Shown here: positions 50,633 to 59,441 of the stretch, in pieces | Layout: every line of letters begins with the position of its first letter | Numbering within the stretch: position 1 is the stretch's first letter | Virus record (IMG/VR): IMGVR_UViG_3300028844_002785 | Span: 23,129-87,128 of that record | DNA: 64,000 bases | Reading direction: 5' to 3' (one strand) | Origin: a virus | The notes under the pieces: generated by a model | What the model was told of the DNA's origin: nothing | The model's input: the letters and a program-made list of their open reading frames with translations, nothing else | Database searches by the model: none | Translations under genes and position numbers: made by a program

Positions 50633-52399
50633 ATGGACATATCTAAAATTGCCTCCTTTATTACCTTAGAGCCTTCTCAACTCTTTCGTGCAGAAAGATG
50701 TGTTGAACAAGGACTTAAGATGTATAATTCTGATGAAGAATTAACAGAAGCTTATTTGAAGGAACATCTTCATGGTGTGACTCTAAATTATGCTATGCAT
50801 GTTTTAGGTGAATCTTCTACTTCATACATGGACGTTGCGATTCATAATCAGGGAGGTAAATTTAGTGCTCCTACCGCTGGTGTATATGGAGTCTCTTCAC
50901 GTCCTGAAATCAAGCAGAAGATCAAGGACAAAGTTCTCAAGAAAAATGAACTTGAGAAGAAACAGAAGTCGATGAAAAAGGAAGAGGTTGAGCTCGACGA
51001 ACTGTACAAGGGTAAGCACGGACAATCTGAGAAGCAGTATCAGGACAGTAGATCTGATGCAGGCAAGATGATCTCTGGTGACTCCAAGTCCAGTGGATCT
51101 AAGTATGCTCAGGGTAGAAGAACTGGTAGCGATGCTGGTCCTCAACCTGCTGGTGGTTCTGCAAGACCACAGAGTCAGGGTAAGATGGACTCTGGTTCAA
51201 GAACTGACCTCACATTCCGTAAAGCAGCACTCAAGAAGAAAGCAGCTGACATGAAGAAGGAAGAGGTTGTAAATGAAGAAGGTGCAGATTCACTAAAGGA
51301 TCGCCGCATGGAACGTGGTGGTGTTGACGGTAACAATCGTTATAACAAAGCACCAGGTAAATCTAATACCGCTGGTAAAAAACCATCGAGTGGAATGTCT
51401 GCATTCGATAAAGTATCTGCTAGTCTTAAGAAGAAGTATGGTGATAAAGCTATCATCTCTAAAAAGAGTACTAATGAAGAAGTAGTTCTAGAGAAGAAGG
51501 ATTATGATGGTGATGGTAAGATTGAGTCTGGTTCCAAAGAACATGCTGGTGTAGTCCATAACGCTATCCAACGTGCAAAGGGTAAAAAAGCAGATGGTAA
51601 GGACACTCGTAAAGAAGAAGTAGTAAGTCTTTCTGATTCTCTTACTGAAGGTAAAGCTACTTGTAAGAAATGTTCTGGTAAAGGTTGTGACGATTGTAAA
51701 GGAAAGGGTTATAAGATAACTCATAATTGTTCATCTAAGGTTGAACATGCTGAGTGGGGTTCTGGTGAGTGTATTAAAGAAATGCATACTCTAGATGAAA
51801 ATGGTCGTATCTCTCACTATGATGTTATTTTTGCACATGGTATTGAAGAGAATGTATCTGTACAAGATCTAACCACGTTAGTTTCTGAGATGCATGAACA
51901 TGCTATCAACGATGAAAAGAATGAAGTTGTTGAAAGTATGAAGCAAGCACGTAAGAACGTTGGTGCTTCTACTTGCTGGAAAGGATATAAAGCAAAGGGT
52001 ACTAAAACCAAGGATGGAAAAGTAGTTCCTAATTGTGTCAAAGAGGATGAAGAGATTGATGAATCGACGGTAGAGATTAAGGGTAAGAAGAAAGGTAATG
52101 TAATTATCAATCCTGAAGTTAAAAAAGTTAACGAGGATGCAGATGTTGCTAAAAATCAACAGGTTCAGAGAAGACAACTAATGCTCAATAAGCAAAAACT
52201 TGCTCTCCAACAAAAAGCAACCACTAAGAAAAAACCAACTGACATGCATATGGAAGAGACGGAAGACATTCAAGAAGTTGATATGTCAACACGTTCTGTT
52301 GACTATGGTCAGGAGATTGAGAACACTACTCTCAAGAGAAAGAAAGAAAAAAAATCACTTTCAAACTTCAAGAAACTTTCAAAACCTACTGAATCTTGA
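50633..52399 (+). CDS. Mosaic low-complexity structural protein with zinc and EF-loop motifs
   Basis: This 588-residue protein has a helical N-terminal domain (1-100) and a long Lys/Glu-rich, repetitive part. MKKEEVELDE, MKKEEVVNEE and RKEEVV recur as spacers. Residues about 285-320 hold DYDGDGKIES, an EF-hand-like loop lacking the final Glu, then KEHAGVVHNAIQRAKGKK. A DnaJ-like CKKCSGKGCDDCKGKGY lies at about 343-359, and WKGYKAKGTKTKDGKVVPNC follows later. Such mosaic proteins are frequent in cyanophage virion regions. An internal head or core location is possible. Confidence 0.6.
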   Translation: MDISKIASFITLEPSQLFRAERCVEQGLKMYNSDEELTEAYLKEHLHGVTLNYAMHVLGESSTSYMDVAIHNQGGKFSAPTAGVYGVSSRPEIKQKIKDKVLKKNELEKKQKSMKKEEVELDELYKGKHGQSEKQYQDSRSDAGKMISGDSKSSGSKYAQGRRTGSDAGPQPAGGSARPQSQGKMDSGSRTDLTFRKAALKKKAADMKKEEVVNEEGADSLKDRRMERGGVDGNNRYNKAPGKSNTAGKKPSSGMSAFDKVSASLKKKYGDKAIISKKSTNEEVVLEKKDYDGDGKIESGSKEHAGVVHNAIQRAKGKKADGKDTRKEEVVSLSDSLTEGKATCKKCSGKGCDDCKGKGYKITHNCSSKVEHAEWGSGECIKEMHTLDENGRISHYDVIFAHGIEENVSVQDLTTLVSEMHEHAINDEKNEVVESMKQARKNVGASTCWKGYKAKGTKTKDGKVVPNCVKEDEEIDESTVEIKGKKKGNVIINPEVKKVNEDADVAKNQQVQRRQLMLNKQKLALQQKATTKKKPTDMHMEETEDIQEVDMSTRSVDYGQEIENTTLKRKKEKKSLSNFKKLSKPTES

Positions 52400-52415
52400 T
52401 ATAGAATGAATGGGG

Positions 52416-52423
52416 GATAAATA
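52416..52423 (+). promoter_or_regulatory. T4-type late promoter variant GATAAATA
   Basis: The octamer lies 23 bp before the ATG at 52447. Confidence 0.55.
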
Positions 52424-52446
52424 ATTTATGCCTATGTTATAAGATC

Positions 52447-52647
52447 ATGCTTTCAATTTTACTCCCCCTAGCATCGAAAATTATTAAAGATGCTGTTGCT
52501 AAAATTCCAGAGAACGAAGAACTTGGTGAGAAGATGGTTGAGATCTGTCTTGTTATTCTTGCTAAAGCAGTTAAGTTAACCAAGACTGATATGGATGATC
52601 AACTACTAGCTGTAGTTGAAAAGGCAATTCTCACTAGAGAAGAATAG
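52447..52647 (+). CDS. Small amphipathic helical protein
   Basis: This 66-residue protein begins MLSILLPLASKIIKDAVAKI and continues with LGEKMVEICLVILAKAVKL. It is mostly helical, with hydrophobic faces but no clear membrane span. A late promoter precedes it and a weak terminator follows, so it is a single-gene late unit. The family is not recognised. A role in the virion or in lysis is possible. Confidence 0.6.
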   Translation: MLSILLPLASKIIKDAVAKIPENEELGEKMVEICLVILAKAVKLTKTDMDDQLLAVVEKAILTREE

Positions 52648-52653
52648 TAACTC

Positions 52654-52676
52654 AGGGGGCTATACGTCCCCTTTGT
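52654..52676 (+). terminator. Weak terminator-like hairpin
   Basis: AGGGG pairs with CCCCT around a 9-base loop and is followed by TTGTT. It separates two late units. Confidence 0.5.
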
Positions 52677-52684
52677 TATAAATA
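52677..52684 (+). promoter_or_regulatory. T4-type late promoter TATAAATA
   Basis: An exact late octamer lies 31 bp before the ATG at 52716. Confidence 0.75.
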
Positions 52685-52715
52685 AGTTTAGGAATTAAAT
52701 TTATACAGGAGACCA

Positions 52716-53501
52716 ATGGCAATTTTTGGAACCATAGATGCCGCAACTTTTGCAAATAATGTAGGTGTCACACAAAACGATCCTACTGTCACTAAGAACG
52801 CTGCTGATGTAGTAGCAGAAGGTGATGTTTTAGAACTTGGTGGAGTTGCATACATCGTAAGAACAGTAACAAGTACTACCGCAATTGAATTACATAAAGG
52901 ATATGTAGCATCAACTGATGCTGCACTTGCTGGTGCAGTTCGCCGTACTCCACCAAAGAAGGTTGCTGAGTATGTAGTTAAAGGTGGAGATTCAATCACA
53001 GATTATCAACTTATCTTTGTTGATAGCACTGAGAAAGATGTTGCATCAAACAAAGCACGTGGTATCACTGGTCCTGGTTGGTGGTTATATAGAACGTACA
53101 CTGACGTTTCTGGTAGAACTCGTCATAAGGCAGAATGTCTTGCATTCGTTCATGCAACCGCTGCAGCAGCTGGTGATGATGCTGATGATACAGTAGCAGC
53201 AGATGTAATTGAGACCATCACGATTGGTACTCAACCTGCTGACCAGAATACATCTTCTGGTGGTGCAACATTCACCGTTGCTGCAACCGCATCTGCATCC
53301 GGTACACTTGCATATCAGTGGCAGAAGAGAACTGCTTCCTCTGGTCGCTTTGCTAATGTCTCCGGTGCAACCAGTGCTTCTCTTGCACTAACTGGACAAC
53401 TTGCTGCTAACACCGGTAACCAGTATAGAGTTAAGATCACCACATCCAAGGGTGCTGCAGAAGTTACATCTAGTGCTGCAACTCTAACATTCGTCTCCTG
53501 A
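52716..53501 (+). CDS. Virion protein with C-terminal Ig-like domain (Hoc-like)
   Basis: This 261-residue protein has an N-terminal domain (MAIFGTIDAATFANNVGVTQ, residues 1-155) and an Ala/Asp linker. A C-terminal immunoglobulin-like domain (about 168-261) carries YQWQKRTASSGRF and GNQYRVKITTSKGAAEV. Ig-like domains of this type decorate capsids and tails, as in T4 Hoc. Codons are GC-richer than the neighbours, which suits an abundant virion protein. It has its own exact late promoter and GGAGACC upstream of the ATG. Confidence 0.78.
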   Translation: MAIFGTIDAATFANNVGVTQNDPTVTKNAADVVAEGDVLELGGVAYIVRTVTSTTAIELHKGYVASTDAALAGAVRRTPPKKVAEYVVKGGDSITDYQLIFVDSTEKDVASNKARGITGPGWWLYRTYTDVSGRTRHKAECLAFVHATAAAAGDDADDTVAADVIETITIGTQPADQNTSSGGATFTVAATASASGTLAYQWQKRTASSGRFANVSGATSASLALTGQLAANTGNQYRVKITTSKGAAEVTSSAATLTFVS

Positions 53502-53514
53502 TAATTAATATTAT

Positions 53515-53877
53515 ATGAAATTTACTGAGTTGAATGAAAATAATTTTTTATTATTTGCTATAAAACATTATGATAATCCACATTGTTCTACAAGGGATGA
53601 TTTTTACGAGGATCTGAAAAGATTTAAATATATTAAACGGTTATTAAAAAAATATATTAAAACCGGTGATCTTAAAACTCATCTCTTATTGAATCATATT
53701 ATCATCATCTATAATATATTTGGTGATGCTGGAACACCTTTACTGTTTTTTAAATTAGAAACAGAGTATTGGTCTTCGTTAAAATCTATCTTAGTATTTT
53801 TGTCTAGGGTAGATGAAAGTAGTATGTCTAATGTCAAACTTGATGAGTTCTGTTTACAAGAGTTAAATAAATTATAA
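53515..53877 (+). CDS. Conserved small phage protein, unknown
   Basis: This 120-residue protein begins MKFTELNENNFLLFAIKHYD and has a helical, aromatic-rich body (KTHLLLNHIIIIYNIFGDAG). The sequence FGDAGTPLLFFKL and the charged N-terminal third are typical of a small helical protein found in cyanophages near the primase gene. There is no signal peptide. Its stop overlaps the next ATG (TAATG). Function unknown. Confidence 0.65.
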   Translation: MKFTELNENNFLLFAIKHYDNPHCSTRDDFYEDLKRFKYIKRLLKKYIKTGDLKTHLLLNHIIIIYNIFGDAGTPLLFFKLETEYWSSLKSILVFLSRVDESSMSNVKLDEFCLQELNKL

Positions 53878-54362
53878 TGGATAAAAAAGATATCTATGGT
53901 ATGTGGGAAGACTCTATTGGTGGTGTACCTACCAATAATGCTTCAGGTGGTGCCGTTGCTGGACTTCCTCCAGATGAACCACCCATCAGAAAAAAGAAAA
54001 AGTATGATGGCCGCCGTAAGGATGTCAGAGAGTTTGTTGCAAAGTTATTGAAGAGAAGACAACAGAGAATAGAACAAAAATTTAAGAATCAAAGTAAATC
54101 ACTTGAGGAAGAGTTAGAAGCACTTCAGGAAAGTGGTGGTAAAGTTATTGATCAACTAAAGAAAATTGCTTTAGCAGGTGGAACTGGAACAGTTCAATTT
54201 GATGATGGATCAAAACAACCAGTCGAACCATCTGAGGCTGGTAAGATTGTTAATCTATATCAAAATTTAAATTCTAGTAATAGAGTTAAAATGATAAAAT
54301 CTATAAATTCTTCTACGAATGCGTATGAGAAAGTAAAAGCTTTTGCTCAATCTAGAACTTAA
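53877..54362 (+). CDS. Coiled-coil protein, unknown
   Basis: This 161-residue protein has a Gly/Pro-rich N-terminus (residues 1-40), a basic segment IRKKKKYDGRRKDVREFVAK and a coiled coil at about 60-100 (KNQSKSLEEELEALQESGGK). The C-terminal part contains VQFDDGSKQPVEPSEAGKI. It is coupled to both neighbours. No family is recognised; a structural or packaging role is possible. Confidence 0.6.
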   Translation: MDKKDIYGMWEDSIGGVPTNNASGGAVAGLPPDEPPIRKKKKYDGRRKDVREFVAKLLKRRQQRIEQKFKNQSKSLEEELEALQESGGKVIDQLKKIALAGGTGTVQFDDGSKQPVEPSEAGKIVNLYQNLNSSNRVKMIKSINSSTNAYEKVKAFAQSRT

Positions 54363-54366
54363 AAAA

Positions 54367-54774
54367 ATGTTTACTCCATCTAAGATAGCTGTACTTGAAT
54401 CTAAACTTGGTATGTATGAAGAACTTTCTAGGGAAATGCTTTCTAAGTTGGAGAATGCTGTAGATAAAATTTCCGAAGGTAATCAACGAATTGCTATAGT
54501 ATTAGAAAGACACGAGAACAGATTAGATGAGTCGGATAAAGCTGACCAAGCAATTCTGCAGTTAGTCACTAGAGTAGAACATAACTTAGAAGATCTAGAA
54601 AAGAAAGTAGATCAACTATCAAGGTTCCGATGGGTTACTGTTGGTGTTGCTACTGCTGCAGTAGTCATCCTGAAATCTGCTGAGCTATTCGGATCCATTC
54701 TTTCTCTCCCCCAACAATCATTGACATCTTCTACCGTCTATGGTAGTATAGTGGAACGAGTGGACCCCATGTAA
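54367..54774 (+). CDS. Coiled-coil plus membrane-anchor protein (XhlA-like layout)
   Basis: The ATG at 54367 gives 135 residues. Heptad repeats fill residues about 10-85 (LERHENRLDESDKADQAILQ, then HNLEDLEKKVDQLSRF). A hydrophobic segment follows (VTVGVATAAVVILKSAELFG). This layout of soluble coiled coil then one C-terminal membrane helix is that of XhlA-type proteins and some lysis accessory proteins. The last 50 bp also contain the promoter for gp61-nrdA-nrdB, and the stop overlaps gp61. Confidence 0.6.
   Translation: MFTPSKIAVLESKLGMYEELSREMLSKLENAVDKISEGNQRIAIVLERHENRLDESDKADQAILQLVTRVEHNLEDLEKKVDQLSRFRWVTVGVATAAVVILKSAELFGSILSLPQQSLTSSTVYGSIVERVDPM
54721..54749 (+). promoter_or_regulatory. 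Sigma-70 promoter for gp61-nrdA-nrdB
   Basis: Perfect TTGACA (54721-54726), 17 bp and TAGTAT (54744-54749) lie inside the coding sequence of the preceding gene, 24 bp before the gp61 ATG. Confidence 0.7.
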
Positions 54775-55754
54775 TGTCCTTTATTGATCTGAAGTATATT
54801 AATATTATTTCCCCTCGTCTAGAAAAATTTTCAAAAAAGAAAGACTACCTCTATAATTTCCGTTGTCCCTATTGTGGCGATTCTAAGAAGAACAAGAATC
54901 GTGCAAGAGGGTTTTTCTTTCTGAAGAAATCAGATATGGTTTACAAATGTCACAACTGTGGTGTTGGTAGAACTCTTGCGAATTTTTTAAAAGATATGGA
55001 TGTGAGTCTCCATGATCAGTATGTCATGGAAAGATATAAGAGTGGATTTACTGGTAAGGGTACTAATACTGCTAGTCCTAAATTTGAGTTTGAAAAACCA
55101 GTTTTTTCTAGAAAGGAAAAACTGTTGAGTTTGAAGAAAATATCAGAACTAAATATATTACACCCCGCGAGAGATTATCTTGCAAACAGGAAAACACCAG
55201 AAAAATATTACTCTTCCCTGTACTATGCTGAAGATTTTAACAAGTGGGCGGGAACAACAAATAAATTTAAGGAGGGTAGGATTGTAATACCTTTAATGAA
55301 TCAATCAGGAAAAATGATTGGTTATCAAGGTAGGACATTAAATAAAAATTCTACGCTTCGTTATATAACAATTATGTTAGACGAAGATCATCCAAAAATA
55401 TATGGTTTAGATAAAGTAAACAAAACGAAAACCGTTTATGTCACAGAAGGACCCTTCGACAGTCATTTCATTACCAATGCTATTGCTATGTGTGGTAGCG
55501 ATGTTGACCTTAGCTGTTACGATTATCGATTCATATTCGTATTCGACAATGAACCGAGAAACAGAGAGATCGTTACTAGAATTGAGACTACGATTAAAAG
55601 AGGCAACGAGGTAGTTATTTTTCCTAAAGGAATTAAAGAAAAGGACCTAAACGATATGGTTCTTGCTGGACATGACGTACAAAATCTGGTAGACTCTAAT
55701 GTATACCAAGGATTGCAAGCAACAATTAAACTAAACGAGTGGAAAAAAGTATGA
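54774..55754 (+). CDS. 61: DNA primase gp61
   Basis: This 326-residue protein is a DnaG-type primase. The N-terminal zinc site uses C31 and C34 (CPYCGDSKK) and C59 and C62 (CHNCGVG). The Toprim region contains VYVTEGPFDSHFI and FIFVFDNEP. It makes RNA primers with the gp41 helicase. T4 gp61 is 342 residues. It begins an operon with the ribonucleotide reductase genes; its stop overlaps the nrdA ATG by 4 bp. Confidence 0.93.
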   Translation: MSFIDLKYINIISPRLEKFSKKKDYLYNFRCPYCGDSKKNKNRARGFFFLKKSDMVYKCHNCGVGRTLANFLKDMDVSLHDQYVMERYKSGFTGKGTNTASPKFEFEKPVFSRKEKLLSLKKISELNILHPARDYLANRKTPEKYYSSLYYAEDFNKWAGTTNKFKEGRIVIPLMNQSGKMIGYQGRTLNKNSTLRYITIMLDEDHPKIYGLDKVNKTKTVYVTEGPFDSHFITNAIAMCGSDVDLSCYDYRFIFVFDNEPRNREIVTRIETTIKRGNEVVIFPKGIKEKDLNDMVLAGHDVQNLVDSNVYQGLQATIKLNEWKKV

Positions 55755-58054
55755 CGAACGGAACAAAAGTAAAGAAGCGTAATGGAACTCTTGAGTCTCT
55801 TAACTTAGATAAAATCCATTCGATGGTTGAGTGTGCATGTGATGGTTTAGCTGGTGTATCACCATCACAAGTTGAAATTCAATCTGGTATTCAATTTTAT
55901 GACGGAATTACTACAAATGAGATTCAGGAAATTTTAGTTAAATCGGCTAGTGATTTGATTAGTTTGGACAATCCAAACTATCAATTTGTTGCTGCTCGGT
56001 TGCTTTTGTTTGGATTATATAAAAAAGTTTTTGGTGGTGATTGGAAAAATTCATTCACACCATTATCAGAACATCTAAAAAATAATAGTATCTACGATAG
56101 TAAAATCTATGGTAAATATAATGAAGGAGAGTGGTATGTAATTGATAAGTTTATTGATCACGATCGAGATTATTTGTTCACCTATGCTGGATTGAGGCAA
56201 GTTGTAGATAAATACCTAGTACAAGATAGAAGTTCCAGTACTGTTTTTGAGACGCCTCAGTACATGTATCTTTTAATCGCTGTAACTTTGTTCCAGGATT
56301 ATCCTCAAGATACAAGACTGGATTATATACGTAGATACTACAATGCAATCTCAAAACACAAAATCAACATCCCAACGCCCATCATGGCAGGCGTCAGGAC
56401 ACCCTTGCGTCAATTTGCATCTTGTGTTCTCGTTGATGTTGATGACACCCTCGATAGTATCTTTAGCAGTGATATGGCTATTGGTAAATACGTCGCACAA
56501 AGGGCTGGTATCGGTATTAACGCAGGCAGAATTCGTGGGATCAATTCTAAAATTAGAGGCGGCGAGGTACAACACACAGGTGTTATCCCCTTCCTTAAAA
56601 AGTTTGAATCAACTGTACGATGCTGTACACAAAACGGCATCAGAGGTGGTTCTGCTACAGTTCACTTTCCTATCTGGCACAAAGAAATAGAAGACATTAT
56701 TGTTCTTAAGAACAATAAGGGTACAGAAGACAACCGAGTGAGGAAACTTGACTACTCAATCCAAATTTCAAAACTTTTCTACGAACGTTTCATTGCGAAT
56801 GGAGAGATTAGCCTCTTCTCACCGCATGACGTACCAGGTCTCTATGATGCTTTTGGTACTGATGCATTTGACGCTCGCTATGTGGACTATGAATCAGATC
56901 AGTCTATTCCAAGAAAGACTGTCGGGGCACAAGAACTTATCCTAGATATTCTGAAGGAGAGAGCAGAGACTGGTCGTTTATATATTATGAACATTGATCA
57001 CTGTAATGATCATTCATCCTTCAAGGATAAGATCAACATGAGTAATCTATGTCAGGAGATCACTTTACCTACAGATCCTATTAATCACATCGATGATACC
57101 GCTGGTGAGATCGCTTTGTGTATTTTGTCTGCTATCAATATAGGTAAACTAAAAAAACTAGATGAACTAGAAGAACTTTGTGATCTTGCTGTTCGTGGTC
57201 TTGAAGAACTTATTGATTATCAAGGATATCCAGTTGCTGCAGCAGAAAGAAGTACAAAAGAACGTCGTTCACTTGGGGTAGGTTTTATTGGTCTTGCCCA
57301 TTATCTTGCTAAACAAGGATTTAAGTATGGTGATCCAGACGCTTTAAAAGAAGTTCATAACATTACCGAAGCGTTTCAATACTACTTGTTAAGATCCTCC
57401 AATAGTATTGCAAAAGAAAAAGGTGCATGTACAGGATTTAATCGAACTAAGTATGCTGATGGAATTCTTCCAATAGATACATATAAGAAGGACGTTGACG
57501 AATTAGTAACACCCGAGTATAATTATGATTGGGAAAGTCTTAGGACATCTATCACCACCCACGGTCTTAGGCACTCAACATTGTCCGCACAAATGCCATC
57601 GGAATCTAGTTCCGTTGTGTCAAATGCAACCAATGGAATCGAACCACCTAGAGACTACCTGTCCGTTAAAAAATCAAAGAAAGGACCTCTTAAGCAAATT
57701 GTTCCTCAGTACACTACCCTGAAGAATAATTACACTTTGTTATGGGATATGGAATCTAATCGTGGTTATATTAACATTGTTGCTGTAATGCAAAAATTCT
57801 TTGATCAAGCGATTAGTGGTAATTGGTCTTACAATCCGGAACACTATCCGGATAATGAAGTACCAGTATCTTCTATGGCTCAAGATTTGTTAACTACGTA
57901 CAAATATGGTTGGAAAACTTCCTATTATCAAAATACCTATGATGCTAAAAAAGATGAGGATGATTTAGATATCAAAGAGAGTAATTCTGGTTTGGATCAA
58001 TTGATGAAACAATTGGAAGAGTCAGAAGAAGATTGCGAAAGTTGTAAAATTTAA
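55751..58054 (+). CDS. nrdA: Ribonucleotide reductase class Ia large subunit NrdA
   Basis: The ATG at 55751, overlapping the gp61 stop, gives 767 residues. Key features are FASCVLVDVDDTLDSI (redox Cys), RAGIGINAGRIRG, NLCQEITLPT with the active-site Asn-x-Cys-x-Glu, and IALCILSAINIGK with the second redox Cys. The C-terminal CESCKI is the thiol relay. It reduces ribonucleoside diphosphates for phage DNA synthesis. No intein or intron is seen. NrdB follows after 9 bp. Confidence 0.95.
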   Translation: MTNGTKVKKRNGTLESLNLDKIHSMVECACDGLAGVSPSQVEIQSGIQFYDGITTNEIQEILVKSASDLISLDNPNYQFVAARLLLFGLYKKVFGGDWKNSFTPLSEHLKNNSIYDSKIYGKYNEGEWYVIDKFIDHDRDYLFTYAGLRQVVDKYLVQDRSSSTVFETPQYMYLLIAVTLFQDYPQDTRLDYIRRYYNAISKHKINIPTPIMAGVRTPLRQFASCVLVDVDDTLDSIFSSDMAIGKYVAQRAGIGINAGRIRGINSKIRGGEVQHTGVIPFLKKFESTVRCCTQNGIRGGSATVHFPIWHKEIEDIIVLKNNKGTEDNRVRKLDYSIQISKLFYERFIANGEISLFSPHDVPGLYDAFGTDAFDARYVDYESDQSIPRKTVGAQELILDILKERAETGRLYIMNIDHCNDHSSFKDKINMSNLCQEITLPTDPINHIDDTAGEIALCILSAINIGKLKKLDELEELCDLAVRGLEELIDYQGYPVAAAERSTKERRSLGVGFIGLAHYLAKQGFKYGDPDALKEVHNITEAFQYYLLRSSNSIAKEKGACTGFNRTKYADGILPIDTYKKDVDELVTPEYNYDWESLRTSITTHGLRHSTLSAQMPSESSSVVSNATNGIEPPRDYLSVKKSKKGPLKQIVPQYTTLKNNYTLLWDMESNRGYINIVAVMQKFFDQAISGNWSYNPEHYPDNEVPVSSMAQDLLTTYKYGWKTSYYQNTYDAKKDEDDLDIKESNSGLDQLMKQLEESEEDCESCKI

Positions 58055-58063
58055 GGAGAACTA

Positions 58064-59233
58064 ATGGAGTTTATTAAAGAGACTAGTAAGACTGTTAAAG
58101 GTATGACAGTTTTTAATTCTAATAAAACTAATTTAAAGAAACAACCAATGTTCTTTGGTGCCCCTCTTGGGGTCCAAAGATATGATACGTATAAGTATCC
58201 CATTTTTGATAAACTAACACAGCAACAACTGGGTTATTTTTGGAGACCAGAAGAAGTATCATTGCAAAAAGATCGTGCGGACTATCAGACACTACGCCCT
58301 GAACAAAAGCACATTTTTACCAGCAATCTTAAATATCAGATCATGCTGGATTCTGTACAAGGGCGCGGTCCTGGGATGGCTTTTATCCCTTATTGTTCAC
58401 TACCTGAACTTGAAGCTTGCATGACTATTTGGGAGACTATGGAGATGATTCATAGTCGGTCGTACACATATATAATTAAAAATGTATACTCTGATCCAAC
58501 AGAAGTATTTGATACTATTCTAGATGACGAACGAATCCTCAGTCGTGCTGCAACTGTAACTGCATCTTATGATGAGTTAATTAAAGCTGCACAACAATAT
58601 GGCAATAGTAATGACTGGGAATATGCAATGGAAGATGTGGATTATGCTAAAGATTCTCTAAAAGAACTTAAGCGTAAACTATATCGTGCAGTTATGAATG
58701 TAAATATCCTTGAGGGTATCCGTTTCTATGTGTCCTTTGCTTGCACATTTGCATTTGGTGAACTTAAACTTATGGAAGGTTCAGCAAAAATTATCTCATT
58801 GATTGCTCGTGATGAAAGTCAACATCTAGTCATCACACAAAACATTCTTAAGAATTGGGCGAATGGTGATGATCCAGATATGTTGGAGATTATGGAAGAA
58901 GAGAAAGATAATGTATATCAAATGTTTAATACATGTGTAGAAGAAGAGAAGAATTGGGCAGAGTATTTGTTCAGAGACGGTTCTATGATTGGTTTGAATG
59001 CAAAACTACTTGACTCTTATGTTGAGTATATTGCTAATCGTCGCATGAAATCAATTGGTTTAAAACCAATGTTTGATACTCCTATGTCAAACAATCCTCT
59101 ACCATGGACTCAACACTGGTTAAATTCTAAGATGATGCAGAATGCTCCTCAAGAAACTGAGATTGAATCTTACGTAATTGGAGGAATTAAACAAGATGTT
59201 AAAAAAGATACGTTCGCTGGTTTCCAGTTGTGA
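58064..59233 (+). CDS. nrdB: Ribonucleotide reductase class Ia small subunit NrdB
   Basis: This 389-residue protein is the di-iron, tyrosyl-radical subunit. Ligand motifs are LDSVQGRGPG (Asp region), LPELEACMTIWETMEMIHSR with Glu and His ligands, and SYTYIIKN carrying the expected radical Tyr. The second half contributes IARDESQHL (Glu and His ligands). The length equals T4 NrdB (388). GGAGAACTA precedes the ATG. The stop overlaps the GTG of the next small frame. Confidence 0.95.
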   Translation: MEFIKETSKTVKGMTVFNSNKTNLKKQPMFFGAPLGVQRYDTYKYPIFDKLTQQQLGYFWRPEEVSLQKDRADYQTLRPEQKHIFTSNLKYQIMLDSVQGRGPGMAFIPYCSLPELEACMTIWETMEMIHSRSYTYIIKNVYSDPTEVFDTILDDERILSRAATVTASYDELIKAAQQYGNSNDWEYAMEDVDYAKDSLKELKRKLYRAVMNVNILEGIRFYVSFACTFAFGELKLMEGSAKIISLIARDESQHLVITQNILKNWANGDDPDMLEIMEEEKDNVYQMFNTCVEEEKNWAEYLFRDGSMIGLNAKLLDSYVEYIANRRMKSIGLKPMFDTPMSNNPLPWTQHWLNSKMMQNAPQETEIESYVIGGIKQDVKKDTFAGFQL

Positions 59234-59397
59234 TAAAAAAATCTTTGCCTGGTTGGAAGGTGAGAGCTCTAGCAGATGTTCACCTTCCAGACAAACACTG
59301 GACAATTCTGCAACTGGGTCCAACCAGTCTGTCAGAAGCTTTTATTCTCCAGGCAATAAAATGGAAATACCAGACCCGTGGGATTAGGGAGTCGTAA
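59230..59397 (+). CDS. Possible 55-residue protein after nrdB (GTG start)
   Basis: A frame starting at GTG 59230, overlapping the nrdB stop, encodes IKKSLPGWKVRALADVHL, then DKHWTILQLGPTSLSEAFIL and KWKYQTRGIRES. Its stop TAA lies in the loop of the terminator. Protein-like composition and the coupled start favour it over the alternative frame 59178-59387, which is Ser-rich. There is no independent ribosome site. Confidence 0.45.
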   Translation: MIKKSLPGWKVRALADVHLPDKHWTILQLGPTSLSEAFILQAIKWKYQTRGIRES

Positions 59398-59412
59398 GAC
59401 TCCCTTTTTTTA
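59386..59412 (+). terminator. Intrinsic terminator after the nrdB unit
   Basis: GGGAGTC pairs with GACTCCC around GTAA and a run of T residues follows. Confidence 0.9.
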
Positions 59413-59420
59413 TCTAAATA
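59413..59420 (+). promoter_or_regulatory. Possible late promoter variant TCTAAATA
   Basis: A near match to the late octamer directly after the terminator and 21 bp before the ATG at 59442. Confidence 0.35.
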
Positions 59421-59441
59421 CAAGTGATACTGGATTTTTGT

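Noticed and set aside
56343-56690. 115-codon plus-strand frame inside nrdA
   Set aside because: Lies in another frame of a conserved enzyme gene with no start signal of its own.
59178-59387. 69-codon frame spanning the nrdB end
   Set aside because: Half lies inside nrdB; the remainder is Ser-rich and the coupled GTG frame at 59230 is more protein-like.
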